Source: Sanderia malayensis | Taxonomy: Eukaryota > Cnidaria > Scyphozoa > Semaeostomeae > Pelagiidae | Assembly: GCA_013076295.1 (NCBI GenBank) | Contig: RQOL01000490.1 | Location: forward strand, 62,001 to 126,000 | Length of the DNA: 64,000 nucleotides | Reading direction: 5' to 3' | Part shown: one piece after another, positions 1 through 10,816 of the stretch | Numbering within the stretch: position 1 is the stretch's first letter | How the letters are laid out: each line of letters starts with the position of its first letter | The notes under the pieces: generated by a model | What the model was told of the DNA's origin: nothing | Seen by the model: only the letters and a program-made list of their open reading frames with translations | Database searches by the model: none | Made by a program: the position numbers and the translations under genes

Positions 1-207
1 GTGAACTTGATGATATTGAAGGGTGAATCAAATTTGTCTACAAGGGTCTTGTTAATTAGTGACTTTTCAAATTGTATTGATGAGAACAGAGGAATATTTT
101 CCATCTTTGAAAGGGTGGGGGCATATTCAGCTGTAATTTTCAAGTGTTATGAAGCTGTCAAGAGATTAATTTTGAAGAGTTCAAAATATTTCAAGGGGAA
201 TTTCTGA
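1..207 (+). other. Unique left flank of the duplication, partial open frame
   Basis: An open frame of 68 codons runs from the window edge to a TGA at 205-207. The same frame continues past the stop for another 19 codons in sequence that belongs to duplication copy 1, so this is probably part of an older exon with a nonsense codon. No domain is recognised. It is not repeated upstream of copy 2, which marks it as the original flank. Confidence 0.35.
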
Positions 208-1236
208 ATATTGATAAAGGAACTAGGGAATAGAGATCCCTTGGAAGTTTTTCAACTTATAACATGAAGTTGTATAGCAAAATTAATGTATAAGAATGTG
301 TCCGAGAATAATGGTGCTAAGAACCACTCATGCAAGATTGCGTTCGTGTTTATTTCATTTGTGAGAAACCTAAATATGAATGAAAGTAGGACTCGGGCAA
401 TGGGACAACACACTACGCAATGCTGAAACTGTGATGCGAATTATTGCTAATAGATAATCCACCTTCAAATATTTGAAAAAAGAACTTTTTTAAGGAATTG
501 ACTTATCTGATGAGGAGATTATGATAGAAGATGAAGAACACGCAATAGAGAATACACTGCCCGAAGCTGATAAAATGGTATCTAAATAGCGTATATATAA
601 ACGTAATTTATTGAATAAAGCGACATATTTTTGCATGTTTCCATTACTTTTTCAGTTAACAAAAAAAGGTACAATATGAACCGAAGATTTTGCCATTGTC
701 TGCGATGTACAGAGATCAAAACATCTTCGAAAGGACATTGGTAATGTTTTATTATTTTAGGTATATCCGTTTTTAACATGGTCTTATAGAATGTAATCTT
801 AACTTTTATGCAAGTTGGTTGGGTACTATTTTATCAAGTTTAGTAATGCACCAATTTTAAACTTCATCTGTAAAAATACTTAGCTTTTTTTCTTGCACAA
901 AACAGATAAATAGAGCAATTGATACACTGGCCTTCTTAAGTACTTCTGCTGAGTGGAAGGAGCTAATTTTGGCAGCTGGAGAGATGGACATAGTTTTTCA
1001 CCAAGAATGGAAAACGTTTTTGCTGGGATTCAATTTTTTCAATTTCTTCAACTTGCCAAAAGAAGAAAGAGTATTGGATAGCAGGTGGAGATTTAGTCAT
1101 ATTTGTATCTCACCCTGAAGGGAATCGGGGCCAACGTCTTTTATTTAAGCTCGTAAATGCTTTTGATTATAATTTCAAGTATTCAGTACGTTATGGCCAA
1201 TAACGTACTGAAAACTGAATTTGCTATGTTTTTCAG

Positions 1237-1414
1237 GTATTCTAAAGTGAAGGATATTCCACAGAATATGGTCCCTGTTGTGTCAGTTGGTGATGGCAAT
1301 TGCTTGTTCAATTCATTGGGATTGCTGTTGCTTGGAAAGCAAGCAGTTGCCCCGATTCTTCGACTTGCGGCTATTTTACACGGAATAGAGCATATCCAGT
1401 GTTATATTAGAGAG
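1237..1414 (+). CDS. OTU-like cysteine protease exon (copy 1)
   Basis: This exon lies between a TTTTTCAG acceptor (AG ending at 1236) and a GTAGGT donor (GT at 1415). Its translation holds VSVGDGNCLFNSLG, the classic OTU active-site block in which Asp and the nucleophilic Cys sit in D-G-N-C. Only this N-terminal part of the fold is visible and the catalytic His is not identified. OTU proteases remove ubiquitin. In the paired copy at 12794-12971 the Gly before the block is Asp, while D-G-N-C itself is kept. The exon belongs to the decayed gene around it. Confidence 0.6.
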
Positions 1415-2638
1415 GTAGGTGAATTAGATTGGCGTGGATTTGGTTAGAGGCAATTGAATTATTGTCGCACTACCATTTACAAGAACATTATTGGAAAAGA
1501 AAATGCCCTTAAAAAATTAGTTTGTGGTGTTAAGTTTAAATTTGTATTTAGAAGAGCTGACGGTTTGCTTGAGTAAAGATGAAAGTCATTTATTTATTTA
1601 TTTACTACAGTAGTAGTAATTAAATAAATAACTAAGTTAATGCTTAATTTCAGGTGACCTGTATAGGCGGTGTCAAGTTAATGAATTGATTTTGATATTC
1701 TTTTAAAAGTATTCCCAAATGTTCAGTACAACCGAAGAGCTGCAAAACTTCTTGTTTGTCATCACATCAAATAAGATGTTTAAATCAATTCGCATTCTTA
1801 TTGCATTCGCAATTGCATTTACTCGCTATTTTTTAAGTGCGTAATAATTTGTTTCAAAGGTTCTTACAGCATACCAACCTGATTGATATGAGCCATGATG
1901 TGTTGATTTCCACGCACCGCATCTGGGAAAACATACATGCGGCTATGACCTACGACGATATGCTGCAAAAAATTAGAAGGACTCGGCCAAGAGACACATT
2001 ATTGTCCAAGAAGATGTAAAGACCAGTAAAAGCACCATGAGCTTCAATTATCCCAAAATTTTAATGTACGTCCTATATATTCATCACTTGACAAAGATTG
2101 TGACACGCGTCCCGTCCATCTATAGCTTTGACTTTAATGTAGCTGTTAGCTTTTAATTTTTGTATTAATTTCATTTTGCAGTGGAACATGACATTGGGTT
2201 CTGCTTGCATTCAATTTGCAGGATAAATGGTAAGCTTTTCATTTTCATATTGCTACATCAATGTTAATACCAAATATATCAAATTTAGCCAGTTGCTTCG
2301 ATAGGTTTCTCAGTACTTTATACGATTGAATATTTTTTCGCTCAAGATTTTTCATTCAATGCTTTAAGGTTTACAGTGACGGATTCTACCAAAAATGTGA
2401 AGAGTTATTCATTCCCCATCATTAGTCGAAAGACCCAAATATTTCTAAAAGTGCTCAGCGAAATTGAAGGTGCTGAATTTCCGAAGTTAAGGTTTTTAGT
2501 GTTTAAAGAGATTTATTTCTGCCAAAAAGTTTTCTCTTGTAACCAAAGACGATACAACGTAATATTAATCTGACACCAACAGTTCCAGTTCAAACAACCA
2601 TAGAAAAATTCTCCAATTTATTACAAATTTCTCTTTAG

Positions 2639-2708
2639 TGTGTCCAACAAGGCAACAATATTGACTGTGGCGTCTACATGCTTGGAAATCTAGTTTTTAC
2701 TGAACAAG
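2639..2708 (+). CDS. Ulp1/C48-like protease exon (copy 1)
   Basis: A 70-bp exon follows CTCTTTAG and ends at a GTATGT donor. It reads CVQQGNNIDCGVYMLGNL. The Q-x-N-x-x-D-C-G-V pattern matches the catalytic-cysteine block of Ulp1/SENP (C48) proteases. The upstream His and Asp of the triad are not confidently found. Taken alone the match is short. Its placement downstream of the OTU exon on the same strand, followed by a compatible C-terminal segment from 2968, raises confidence. Confidence 0.5.
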
Positions 2709-3176
2709 GTATGTGAAAGTGTTCCTGTTGATGTTCGATTTGATCAATGTTCTTTATAATTTGTTGTGGCCTCATATTCGTTTATTATATAGTTGTAAAA
2801 AGTTTATATAATTTTTCAATTTAACAACAAATTTTCTGCCAAAAAGCAGAATTGGGGTTCTTTGAGCAATCTTTATATTTACATTTCATTTACACCTATG
2901 TACTAGGTTTTTTGCAATATGCTAATATATTATTCATACCACAGTATCTATACTTGTAATTTTCTAGGAATACAGCATTTCAAATGGCGTTGTGGTTGTC
3001 AAATACCAAAAGTTTGATGCTAAATTTCTGCGCCTCGAAATTCTTCGGAAGATGTTCGAGCTGCAAATGGCGACCTACATAGGCCGTTGTTAGGCATGAA
3101 GTTTTTTTGATGATTTTCAGACAGTAACACATCCCTAACCATCGGTAAATATCTAAAATCGTGTACCTAATCTAGG

Positions 3177-3556
3177 GCCCCATCCACACTAATGCGTTTT
3201 CAAAGGTCTTTGTTTTCAAAAACATCCGTATTTGTGAAAATATTTGCATCCACAGGATGTGTAGAAAAACGGATCAAACAATGTGCTTCCATACTGCACC
3301 ACTTTCCCCCTGTTTTCCATTATTTTTCATCTACATATTTTTAGTTAGTGTGTTCATCATCTTTTCAGAAGTCTCTATTCTCGTTGTCCACACTGATACG
3401 GCATGTATGCGTTTTCAGGTGTCTCCGTTTCGAAACAATTTTTCAAATGTCTCCCTTTTCAACTGTAAGCGGTTTGAAATGTTTTGACGTGGATGCAGAG
3501 CAAATGTATGCGTTTTCATATGAAATCACATTAGTGCGGACGAGAACAAAGGTATA
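3177..3556. mobile_element. MITE-like element with imperfect inverted ends (copy 1)
   Basis: The left end CCACACTAATGCGTTTTC and the inverted right end CCGCACTAATGTGATTTC are similar. The GCGTTTTC and TCCGTTT motifs recur inside. There is no coding potential beyond chance frames. No target duplication was found, so the edges are approximate. Confidence 0.4.
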
Positions 3557-3971
3557 CCTAAATTTCAATGATATTTGTTATTGACATTACAATTCCTTAT
3601 GCTTTTTTGCCATAATTTTGTTGCGATTCAGCAGGTAAAATGCAGCATGCTTCATGAAATTGGAATGTGTCATATACGACAACTGTGGCTTGATCTTTTG
3701 CAGTCTTGAATTAGCTTGCTCGTTTATCTGACTGTTTATTTCAGTTAGATGTTGGTAATTTGACATATTATAACCATGGCTGCATCCTGTAAAGTTTAAC
3801 AAGGGGATTCACAGGTTACATTACTTGCTAATGTATGTGCTATTTAAAAACAACTGTATACGAACAGCACAGGCTTAAACTTTTGATTGATTGATTGCAA
3901 TGGCCTTTAACTAGGTAAGCCGTTCACAAGAATAACACAGGGGTGATTTTCAAGGTGAAAAAAACGTATAC

Positions 3972-4209
3972 CAATGGCGTAGGTAGGAATTGTTATAGGA
4001 GGGGGGGATAAATTCAGATTTTCCGACAAAAAATTGATAGCATTTTTGTTTCTTCAAAACTATGAATATAAGATAAGGAAATTGGCTAGAATTTAACGTA
4101 AACAGAAAATATTCATTTTCCGACAAGATCACCTATTTTCCGACAAAATGGCAGTTTAGCTTTACAGGGTGGGGTTTCGCCCCCTGACCCCGCTCCATCT
4201 ACGCCACTG
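3972..4209. mobile_element. hAT-type MITE with 8-bp target duplication (copy 1)
   Basis: The 238-bp element starts CAATGGCGTAG and ends with the inverse CTACGCCACTG. It is flanked by ACGTATAC (3964-3971) and ACGTATAA (4210-4217), an 8-bp duplication with one mismatch. Length, CA...TG ends and 8-bp duplication are typical of non-autonomous hAT elements. No ORF is present. Confidence 0.75.
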
Positions 4210-4663
4210 ACGTATAATCGGTTGTTTCAACCATAAAATAAAATAATTATAAATGCAATATGGATTAGCACCCGGCATTCATTGATAAATGAAATGAAAT
4301 GATAAATTACAGCATTAAAAATTTGTCTTACCAACATGATTTTTCCAGTGCAATCGATCTACGAAAAACCATGTTCTCTTGAAAAATTGTGGACGCCTGA
4401 GCAATGCATATTCGTGAAGAGAACAAGCATTGTAATAAATACAAGTCTTTGGCTTACCTTCGGGAAACCTTGTATAGAGAACATCAAACGGAACATTAAC
4501 CGACTCATTATACACCATCACTTCAAAGCCGTAACATATCTCTGCGGGAAATAAACAGTTCGAAATTGTTTAAGTATCACGTAAATAGGAAAACATTTCT
4601 GCAGTAAATAACTCGACGTGATGTAATCGTTGGTAATTACGAAATTTCCATTCTATAATGTGC

Positions 4664-4825
4664 CGTTGAAGAATACGAATTTTGTATTCTTCAACGCCAC
4701 AGTGGACCAAGGGTAGTTGCATTCGATGACTCTTGTATATTATATGCGATTTGCATCATTGAGTGTTGACTAACACTGTGAATCAAAAGCAAGCGTTGAA
4801 GAATACGAATTTCGTATCCTTCAAC
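4664..4825. repeat. Pair of hairpins (copy 1)
   Basis: A perfect 13-bp stem (CGTTGAAGAATAC and its complement) lies at 4664-4696. A near-identical hairpin with one mismatch is at 4794-4825. They flank about 100 bp and resemble the two ends of a small palindromic-end insertion. There is no coding sequence. Confidence 0.65.
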
Positions 4826-4841
4826 CAATAATCAAATGTGC

Positions 4842-5291
4842 CTATCTGGTGTGCTTGATCCGAGCAATCCGATTGTGTTCGATCGTCAGATTGCGAGCTG
4901 AAAAAAACGTCCGCATGCCAGAACGAGATGTGACAACCAACTTGTAGAAGTTATTCTTATTGTTCAATTCTCTTGTTTCGTTGTTGAGGCTTTCAGTATT
5001 TAATATACGAATATCAGTCACTAAAATTGCATTTTCGTCCAAATGCAACGAATTCTTATTGTGCAAAATCGAAAAAAATGCACTACTGCAGGAGTGTATG
5101 TATCTTTTCAAAATTGCCGGTCTATAGCTAGATCTTTCTTCATTCAGTGATTTGATTTGACTTGGGATTGACGGCACAGTGATGATTGGTTGAAAAGGCT
5201 TGTTGTAGTTTGTAACTTGGGCTGCTTCTTTCATGTATACATTGGCACGATTATAGACCTCATCACTTTTGTGTTCTTCGCGAAGATTCAT
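4842..5291 (-). CDS. Unrecognised 149-codon open frame (copy 1)
   Basis: This is an uninterrupted frame on the minus strand, notable because the surrounding sequence is full of stops. The product would be basic, without an obvious domain, signal peptide or membrane segment. The C-terminal half is Asn/Ser-rich. In copy 2 an extra T near 16690 breaks the frame after about 100 codons, so either the frame is not under constraint now or copy 2 is damaged. It could be an exon or a chance frame. Confidence 0.25.
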   Translation of the reverse strand: MNLREEHKSDEVYNRANVYMKEAAQVTNYNKPFQPIITVPSIPSQIKSLNEERSSYRPAILKRYIHSCSSAFFSILHNKNSLHLDENAILVTDIRILNTESLNNETRELNNKNNFYKLVVTSRSGMRTFFSARNLTIEHNRIARIKHTR

Positions 5292-6039
5292 GTGACCTCG
5301 CTTACAATATGAGGTGTGTTCCTAGGTTTTGTCTCCCATGAGGGATCTTCTTTCTTTCTTTCTGTTTCTCTTTTGCTCTACTCGTGTGTATGAAAGAAAT
5401 ATTTTATGAAACAAGCGGAAGAACTTGATTTTCATGACTAATATGGATAATAGTTTGAAACCCATCCGTGTTGCTACTGGAATATTGAGTTATCATTTTA
5501 CTTTCAGACTGGTGAGTCTTTGCATTTACTCATTATTCATTCACTTGCAGTATTTGTCTTTCATAGCCGATCAAGTTGGATTGACCACGCATGACATTTG
5601 ACAACAAACCAGTACTACAGCTGGAGTTGAAGTACAGTCACATAGCTAACTTTAAAAAGATCGTTTTCTGATAGACCTTTACATAAGTTAAGGATCGAAT
5701 TCCTCACACAAACAGCTTATTTAAGCAAAGGAGAATAACTGAATTAATAAGAGAGTGCCAGGAATAACTTGTTTAGTTTCAAATGAAATTTGACGCCATG
5801 GCCAACATTTTTTCCTGTGTTCGACGTCGTTCCACGCTTCTTTTCTCATTTCAGACAAAGATGTAATGTTTGTAAGAACTTATAACTTTATTTTAGGTTC
5901 TGGTAGACAGAAATGGCACGATTATAGACCTGGTTAGAGAAAGTGAAAAAACATTAAGAAGTGTCTTTCCTCTGTCAAAGTGAGCTGATAAAATGATCCC
6001 CAGGCTTTTGTCTGTCTTCAATATCAATACTTCAGTATT
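5292..6039. other. No recognisable gene
   Basis: This is AT-rich DNA with a short pyrimidine-rich tract (TTTCTTTCTTTCTGTTTC near 5350). Several CAG acceptor-like and GT donor-like sites occur, but no coding stretch could be supported. It may be intron or intergenic DNA. Confidence 0.4.
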
Positions 6040-6340
6040 GACTGCGATGGCCGAGTGTTAGATCGCTCAACACTTGTTCAAAGGGTTGTGGGTTCGAGCC
6101 CACTTTCAGATCTGTAATATAAAGTATGACGAGAGAATTTGCCAAAATGGCAAAAGGAATCATGAGATGTGGTCATATCGAGAGGAAGGACGAGGGTCGC
6201 ACTGCTTCAATTAGTCCAGCTACTCAGTGGACCGTTTGTGCTTAGCACATCTACAAATACCTTACGAAGATAGTATAATACCTAATATAATACCTTACGA
6301 AGTGTATTTGCCTTTTAATCAATCGGTCAATCAATCAATA
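6040..6340 (+). mobile_element. tRNA-derived SINE (copy 1)
   Basis: The head contains a pol III A-box (TGGCCGAGTG-TTAGATCG) and a B-box (GGGTTCGAGCCC) at tRNA spacing. The body is unrelated and ends in a short-repeat tail (TCAATCGGTCAATCAATCAA). Copy 2 keeps the GG of GAGTGG that copy 1 has lost. The anticodon arm is degenerate and no matching 3-prime acceptor strand exists, so it is a SINE rather than a tRNA gene. Confidence 0.6.
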
Positions 6341-7611
6341 GAGTATGATTATGGAAAAGAATTTTATTAGAAGGGAAAACATCGTTTTGATGTTAAAAGT
6401 GTTATGGTAACTTGTCAAATTAGAGTTGAGGAGCTTGCAACAGTTTGAGATTTGACAAAAATATTTGGGGGATTGCAAATTAAGAATGAAACCACGTCCT
6501 TATGCCGACCACGCCCTGGCGCCACACCCTTATGTCTAAGATTTCAACTTTTAACCTACCTCCGAAAAAAGCCCCGCCACTAATTAAATGAATGCCTCAA
6601 TGAATACATTTAGCTGCAGTATTTTTTTGCTAAAATCAAGTTTGTTGTTGGGCCACTATCTCTTTATGTGTTGCAAGATATTGTCGCCTTGGGATCAACG
6701 GAGTAATTTGTAATTGGGGCTATTTCTTTTATGTATTCAATGCAATCTTTGGTAAATTATATTCAGTTGCAATTTTTGAATTTTAATTTAACCCTTATGT
6801 TGGAACATAGGTCTGAGGCAAAGGGTCTGTTTATATGCCTTAGGCCATTTTCCAGCGTTAGCTCATGTGGTGGGTTAGTTTTCAGCCTCTATTTATGTGA
6901 TATCTTTATCCCACTTCGGTGGGCCCACCTACTCTTGAAAAATAATTGTTTTGGCTGGATTGCTAATGTTATTTATAATTTCAATTCACAAATTTCCCAA
7001 ACTTTTCAAAGGTTTTGCTGTATAATCTCTTTATAGGGTACTTGCTTACAATGCTTACATAATGTACTTACATCCTCGAAAAATGCATCTAATTCACAAC
7101 ACATTAAGAAAATATCTTGTTTATATAACATACCGACTTCTAGGGCTTATGACGTATCAATCATTCTATCATGCAATTTCGTATTTAAACGCTATTTCTA
7201 ATTAATTTCTTTAGGATAATATCAGCCCACGAGGCATGGATGCAGGTTTTTTATAATAAGCAACGTTATAAGGAACTCACTTGTCCAAGCTCAAACGATT
7301 CAAGAAACTGTTACTGGTAAATGAAAAATCACTGAGAAGCTTTTCAATTCATGCTGCAAGAGCTATAAAAGACAATATGCTTGAAATTCAAACCATATAG
7401 CCGTGAATAAAGGTTGCGGCAAAGAGTTTGTGTGTTTTCTATTTCCTATGCGGCCTTCAGCCTTTACAGAAAAGCCCCACCCCAAAGTATTAGCTTTCAA
7501 ATTCTAATACCTTTACATGCGGTGGCCACAATACCAAATCAATCACCATAAAAATTATATACTGAATTTAGTCAATACCAATACAATTAAATAAAAATGT
7601 GTAGTCATAAA
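6341..7611. other. No recognisable gene
   Basis: This AT-rich DNA contains one chance frame of 101 codons (6731-7036) with no domain signature. TAATACCTT-type motifs appear near 7480-7540 and again on the far side of the transposon (26,920-27,300), so the IS3EU-like element may have landed in an older repeat. Confidence 0.35.
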
Positions 7612-8079
7612 TATGGCTGCCCATGTGTAGCAATATTTAAACAAGCGTAATATTTATTCAATTCAAATTAGTAAACATATTTCTATTCAATCTTCAATAA
7701 AATTTGTTCAATTCAATAACAATTATCATGTTCAATTCAAATATCTATAAATTATATTTAATGCAATCCCTTGAAAATATATTCAATCCAATCCTGAAAA
7801 TATATTCAATCCTATCTCTTAAAAATATGTTCAATCCAATCCTGAAAATATATTCAATCCAAACAAAAATATGTTCAATCTTCCTGGGACCAAGCGCGTT
7901 ATCTATTGAATACGAGGTTATTGATTTTTGGCGGGAAAGTTGAGCACGTGGACCCAAATACAGGGAAAGGAAAAATCAGAATATCTCATGTTTGGAATTT
8001 GCGCTGTTTATCAGGTTTGACAGGTCGATTTTTTTCGTTTTTTTTTATATGGCAAACAATCAAGAGAACATTAGCCGTG
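7612..8079 (+). repeat. Left terminal inverted repeat of IS3EU-like element (copy 1)
   Basis: This matches the inverted right end at 26111-26611. It contains a subterminal array of about 33-bp repeats (AATATATTCAATCCAATCCTG and variants, 7760-7880). It runs through the start codon at 8049 and the first ten codons of the HECT gene. Confidence 0.85.
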
Positions 8080-8811
8080 TTGCTGAGTTGTTGAGGGAGG
8101 CATCAACATTGCTAGCCCAATCGAGCGATTCAAGCTCTGTTGTTCCTACTCCAAATACAATTGCAAGTACGAGGGTTTCCAACAACAATAATGATAGCAG
8201 GCCTATTTCTTCCACCAGTCGCATGCTCAATTCCACAATAAATCGTGCCAGACAAACGCTGAACGCAAGTTCACGTGGTGGTCTGTACAATCGTCTTGGG
8301 CACCAGGAGAGACTTAGGGCGTCTGCGTCTGCTTCTGTGCAGCAACCAAAATAATGCAAAACAACTGCCAAGGCAATCGAGTTCGCTTTTATAAAGTCAC
8401 CACGAGGCGATGATGACGAGGACGATAGCATCACTGGAGAAGAAGAGACATTAAAGTGGAATTCAGTCCTGGCAGATGGCATTATCATGGCTAGTGAGGA
8501 AAATTCAGAAGCAGAAATTCGCCTAAAGATCAGAGACTCGTTGAGGAGAAAATTCCCTCTCATTGGTCAAGACGACTTTGTTTTTGTCAAAGTTCGACAC
8601 AAGAAAATTTCAGTTCCAGAATTGCAACCAGGAGCACAATACAATTACCCAGTTATCAAGAAAATGGCAGGACAGGGCATGCTGTATATCAGATTGAAAA
8701 GCAGTGCAAACTACATCCTGGAGGAGGATGATGAAAGTTCTACTGACAGTGTATTACTGGAAAGTGCATTTAAAGTAGAAAGAAGTAATACTACAGGCCA
8801 AGGTTCATCTA
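8049..8811 (+). pseudogene. HECT-like E3 ligase gene, exon 1 (copy 1)
   Basis: The ATG lies within the terminal repeat (MANNQENISR). The first part is Ser/Asn/Arg-rich and looks disordered. After an in-frame TAA at 8352-8354 the same frame continues through an acidic stretch (GDDDEDD) and a folded-looking region to a GTATGT donor at 8812. The TAA is present in both copies, so it predates the duplication. The rest of the gene is missing here apart from a stub of exon 2 (11562-11823). Compared with copy 2 it has Val for Asp in FVFVKVRH. The product cannot contain a HECT catalytic lobe. Confidence 0.7.
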
Positions 8812-9169
8812 GTATGTATTCCTGTTATCTGTTTGTCACTGTCTTTTGTTTGAATTTTTTGGTGATCAATTAAAATTATCAATATTCTTGTTGCAAGTAA
8901 AGTCCAGTCTGCAGAGCATGACAACTTTGTGCATGCAATAATAAAGTTTTTGGAATGCCTGCATTCAGGTCTTACCAATACAAGAGCAAATTAATGTTTA
9001 GTATTATTATATTTTTCTTTATTTTTTATATACTTTAATTTTAATTTTTTTAATTTATTGTTTTCAAGGCTCAACAATAGATGATATGCATATTGACGTC
9101 ACAGAACTCATTCTTTTCGGACCGAGTGGTAAAATGAGTGGCAAAATGGCGGCCGCGAAAAAGGCGCCG

Positions 9170-9660
9170 AAGGAGAACGCCCCTTTTGGAGCTTGTCACT
9201 CGCCTTCTGTACATTACTCTGGTCTCACCTCTGGGCCAAAATTAGTTTACGACCAGAAGTTGCAATTTTTACAGATATCAGACCCATATTTATTGAAAAA
9301 GTCTGATTTTGATACTCCTCTGGAGCAATGGCCTAAATTTCTTACGCAGCCGTTTACAATTATCTGGTTACTTCAACAAGCAATTTTACCCATTCAAGTT
9401 TGAAAGCTTATTAAAGTATGAATGCATATCCGTATGTTGTCACTTGCCAAACCTATGAGGAAATTTGTAAGCGAATCCAGCCCCCGTTGTATCTTTTTTT
9501 GCCAAAGTACGATACTCGCAGTATTTTCACAAAAATTGCCTAATCAAGCTTGGGTCGTCGTTAATGATGATGGATCTGTATGTAGGGGACATTATACTTG
9601 TTTTGTCAGACAAGGGGGAGTCTGCTCTCATGTTGGGGCAATTTTTTTCATATTAATAGT
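9170..9660 (+). pseudogene. SWIM-type accessory protein remnant of ISL2EU-like element (copy 1)
   Basis: Pieces in different frames read HSGL..YDQKLQFLQISDPYLLKKSDF, then LKAY-stop-SMNAYPYVV, then AWVVVNDDGSVC..HYTC...GGVCSHVGAIFF. The last block, with C-x-H near AWV and CSHVGA, resembles the SWIM-like zinc block found upstream of the YqaJ-type nuclease in the second gene of ISL2EU elements. The YqaJ domain itself is not seen. A missing T near 9337 shifts the frame relative to copy 2, and there is a stop after LKAY. Confidence 0.55.
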
Positions 9661-10333
9661 GTTTCTGAGTTCAAAGAAAAGTCTACATCTTCTTGTACTT
9701 CATAACTTTGTTCTTCGTTGGGTAACAACTCAACTCGCCCCACTAGATATATATATATATGTACATATACACAAACTTTGTTTGACAACACAAGGGGTTA
9801 CACATTGGTCTATTGGGTAGCTTTGAAAAAAGCTGTTTAAAGGGTGACAAATTCAGTGCTGCTGTTTCATTCCAGAGGAACAACAGACTCACAGAGGTTG
9901 CAAAGAGCTGAACATACTACCAAGAGATCATCAAGAATGCTATCTGCTTCTGTAGTTTTGCTCATCAGCAACTTGATGGGGATGATGCTCTGCAACATTG
10001 TAAATTAGCAGTCCAATTACTCTTTCCACATGGATTCGCACGTGGAATATTGCATTTATAATCGTGAAATATTGCATTTATTAATCGTGAAAATTTAGAA
10101 AGCCATCCCAAGCGTATAATATTTGAAAATTATGATTTCGGCCAAAATAAATTCGAGTCACATAGTATGGCAGCAAGGCATTGTTAAGTTTTTAACAGGA
10201 GTTTTGCATTTATGGAATTCAACAAAATTCAAAGCAAAAAACAAGAACGAATAAAACATTCAAAATATTCAAGTGCCTGAGATAGATAAAAATAATGATT
10301 TTTAATATATTGGCATTTCATGCTATCATTTGC

Positions 10334-10379
10334 AAGCATGGGTCTCTTGGAGCGAGAGGTCCAAAAGACACCCATGCTT
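10334..10379. repeat. Hairpin inside ISL2EU-like element (copy 1)
   Basis: Imperfect 46-bp palindrome: AAGCATGGGT and TCTTGGA pair with TCCAA, AGA and ACCCATGCTT around a short loop. It lies just beyond the truncated 3-prime end of the transposase. Copy 2 is at 21896-21941. Confidence 0.6.
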
Positions 10380-10426
10380 TGGAAATTTGGTCCTCAGTTC
10401 AGTGTAGATTTGTGCATTAGATAATG

Positions 10427-10816
10427 TTAATCAATTATCACAGCACACTTTGAAAAATGCTCTCTGAATGCTGTAGGCATGGTCTTGTGAAGAACTTCCC
10501 TTTCAGGCCAAAGAATAAGGACAGATAGACATTTTGACAAAACAACAATCCACTTGTAGAACATTCTGCAAACACTACTTTGGTGAATTCCAAAACGATA
10601 AGCCAAGTATTGCTCTGATAAATCAAGATGTAACCGGATTAGTGCAAGAAGAAGTTCTTGAAAATTAGAGAGCTTTCTGTTTTGATGGGAATGCATGTAA
10701 GGTTCGACGAAACCAAGAATCTTCATAAGGAGCTTATTATTGTGATGTTCCAGAGTACATTGCTCAAAGATAACAATGCGAAATCAGTTCTCAGTTGGAA
10801 AACCTCTGACCTCAAT
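10427..10816 (-). pseudogene. ISL2EU-like DDE transposase, N-terminal fragment (copy 1)
   Basis: The translated minus strand has a helix-turn-helix segment (LALIRLHLDLSEQYLAYRFG then IHQSSVCRMFYKWI) and then WPEREVLHKTMPTAFREHF...AVIID. This is the pattern of the HTH-plus-DDE_Tnp_4 transposases of ISL2EU/Harbinger-related elements. AVIID holds the first catalytic Asp, and the frame stops immediately after it. The rest of the catalytic domain is absent, consistent with an internal deletion. One fewer A near 10768 than in copy 2 shortens the frame upstream. Confidence 0.65.

Larger units (their letters stand above)
208..3100 (+). pseudogene. Decayed multi-exon gene with OTU and Ulp1-like segments (copy 1)
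   Basis: Short exon-like stretches with good splice sites are spread over about 2.9 kb. They include an acidic segment near 495-582, an exon near 906-1083 after an AACAG acceptor, an OTU-like exon (1237-1414), further open stretches near 1700-1790 and 1840-2017, a Ulp1-like exon (2639-2708), and a downstream stretch from 2968 that reads KFDAKFLRLEILRKMFELQ. Two stops interrupt the frame near 450-500, and no full reading frame can be joined. A protein joining OTU (deubiquitinase-type) and Ulp1/C48 (SUMO-protease-type) segments would fit mobile-element-associated proteins of invertebrates. This is inference, and the gene is probably dead. Confidence 0.5.

Noticed and set aside
3257..3584. Overlapping 76- and 78-codon frames (also at 14815-15142)
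   Set aside because: They lie within a MITE-like element with repeated motifs, and no protein family fits.
6040..6112. Functional tRNA gene
   Set aside because: A and B boxes are present, but the anticodon arm is irregular, no acceptor stem closes, and a SINE-like body and tail follow.
6731..7036. 101-codon plus-strand frame (also 18291-18596)
   Set aside because: No domain, no splice context and an atypical hydrophobic composition; a chance frame in AT-rich DNA.
8060..8563. 167-codon minus-strand frame over HECT exon 1 (also 19620-20123)
   Set aside because: It is antisense to the exon, whose plus frame has family matches downstream and a start codon in the terminal repeat. Its Ser/Leu-rich product mirrors the Ser/Asn/Arg-rich coding strand.
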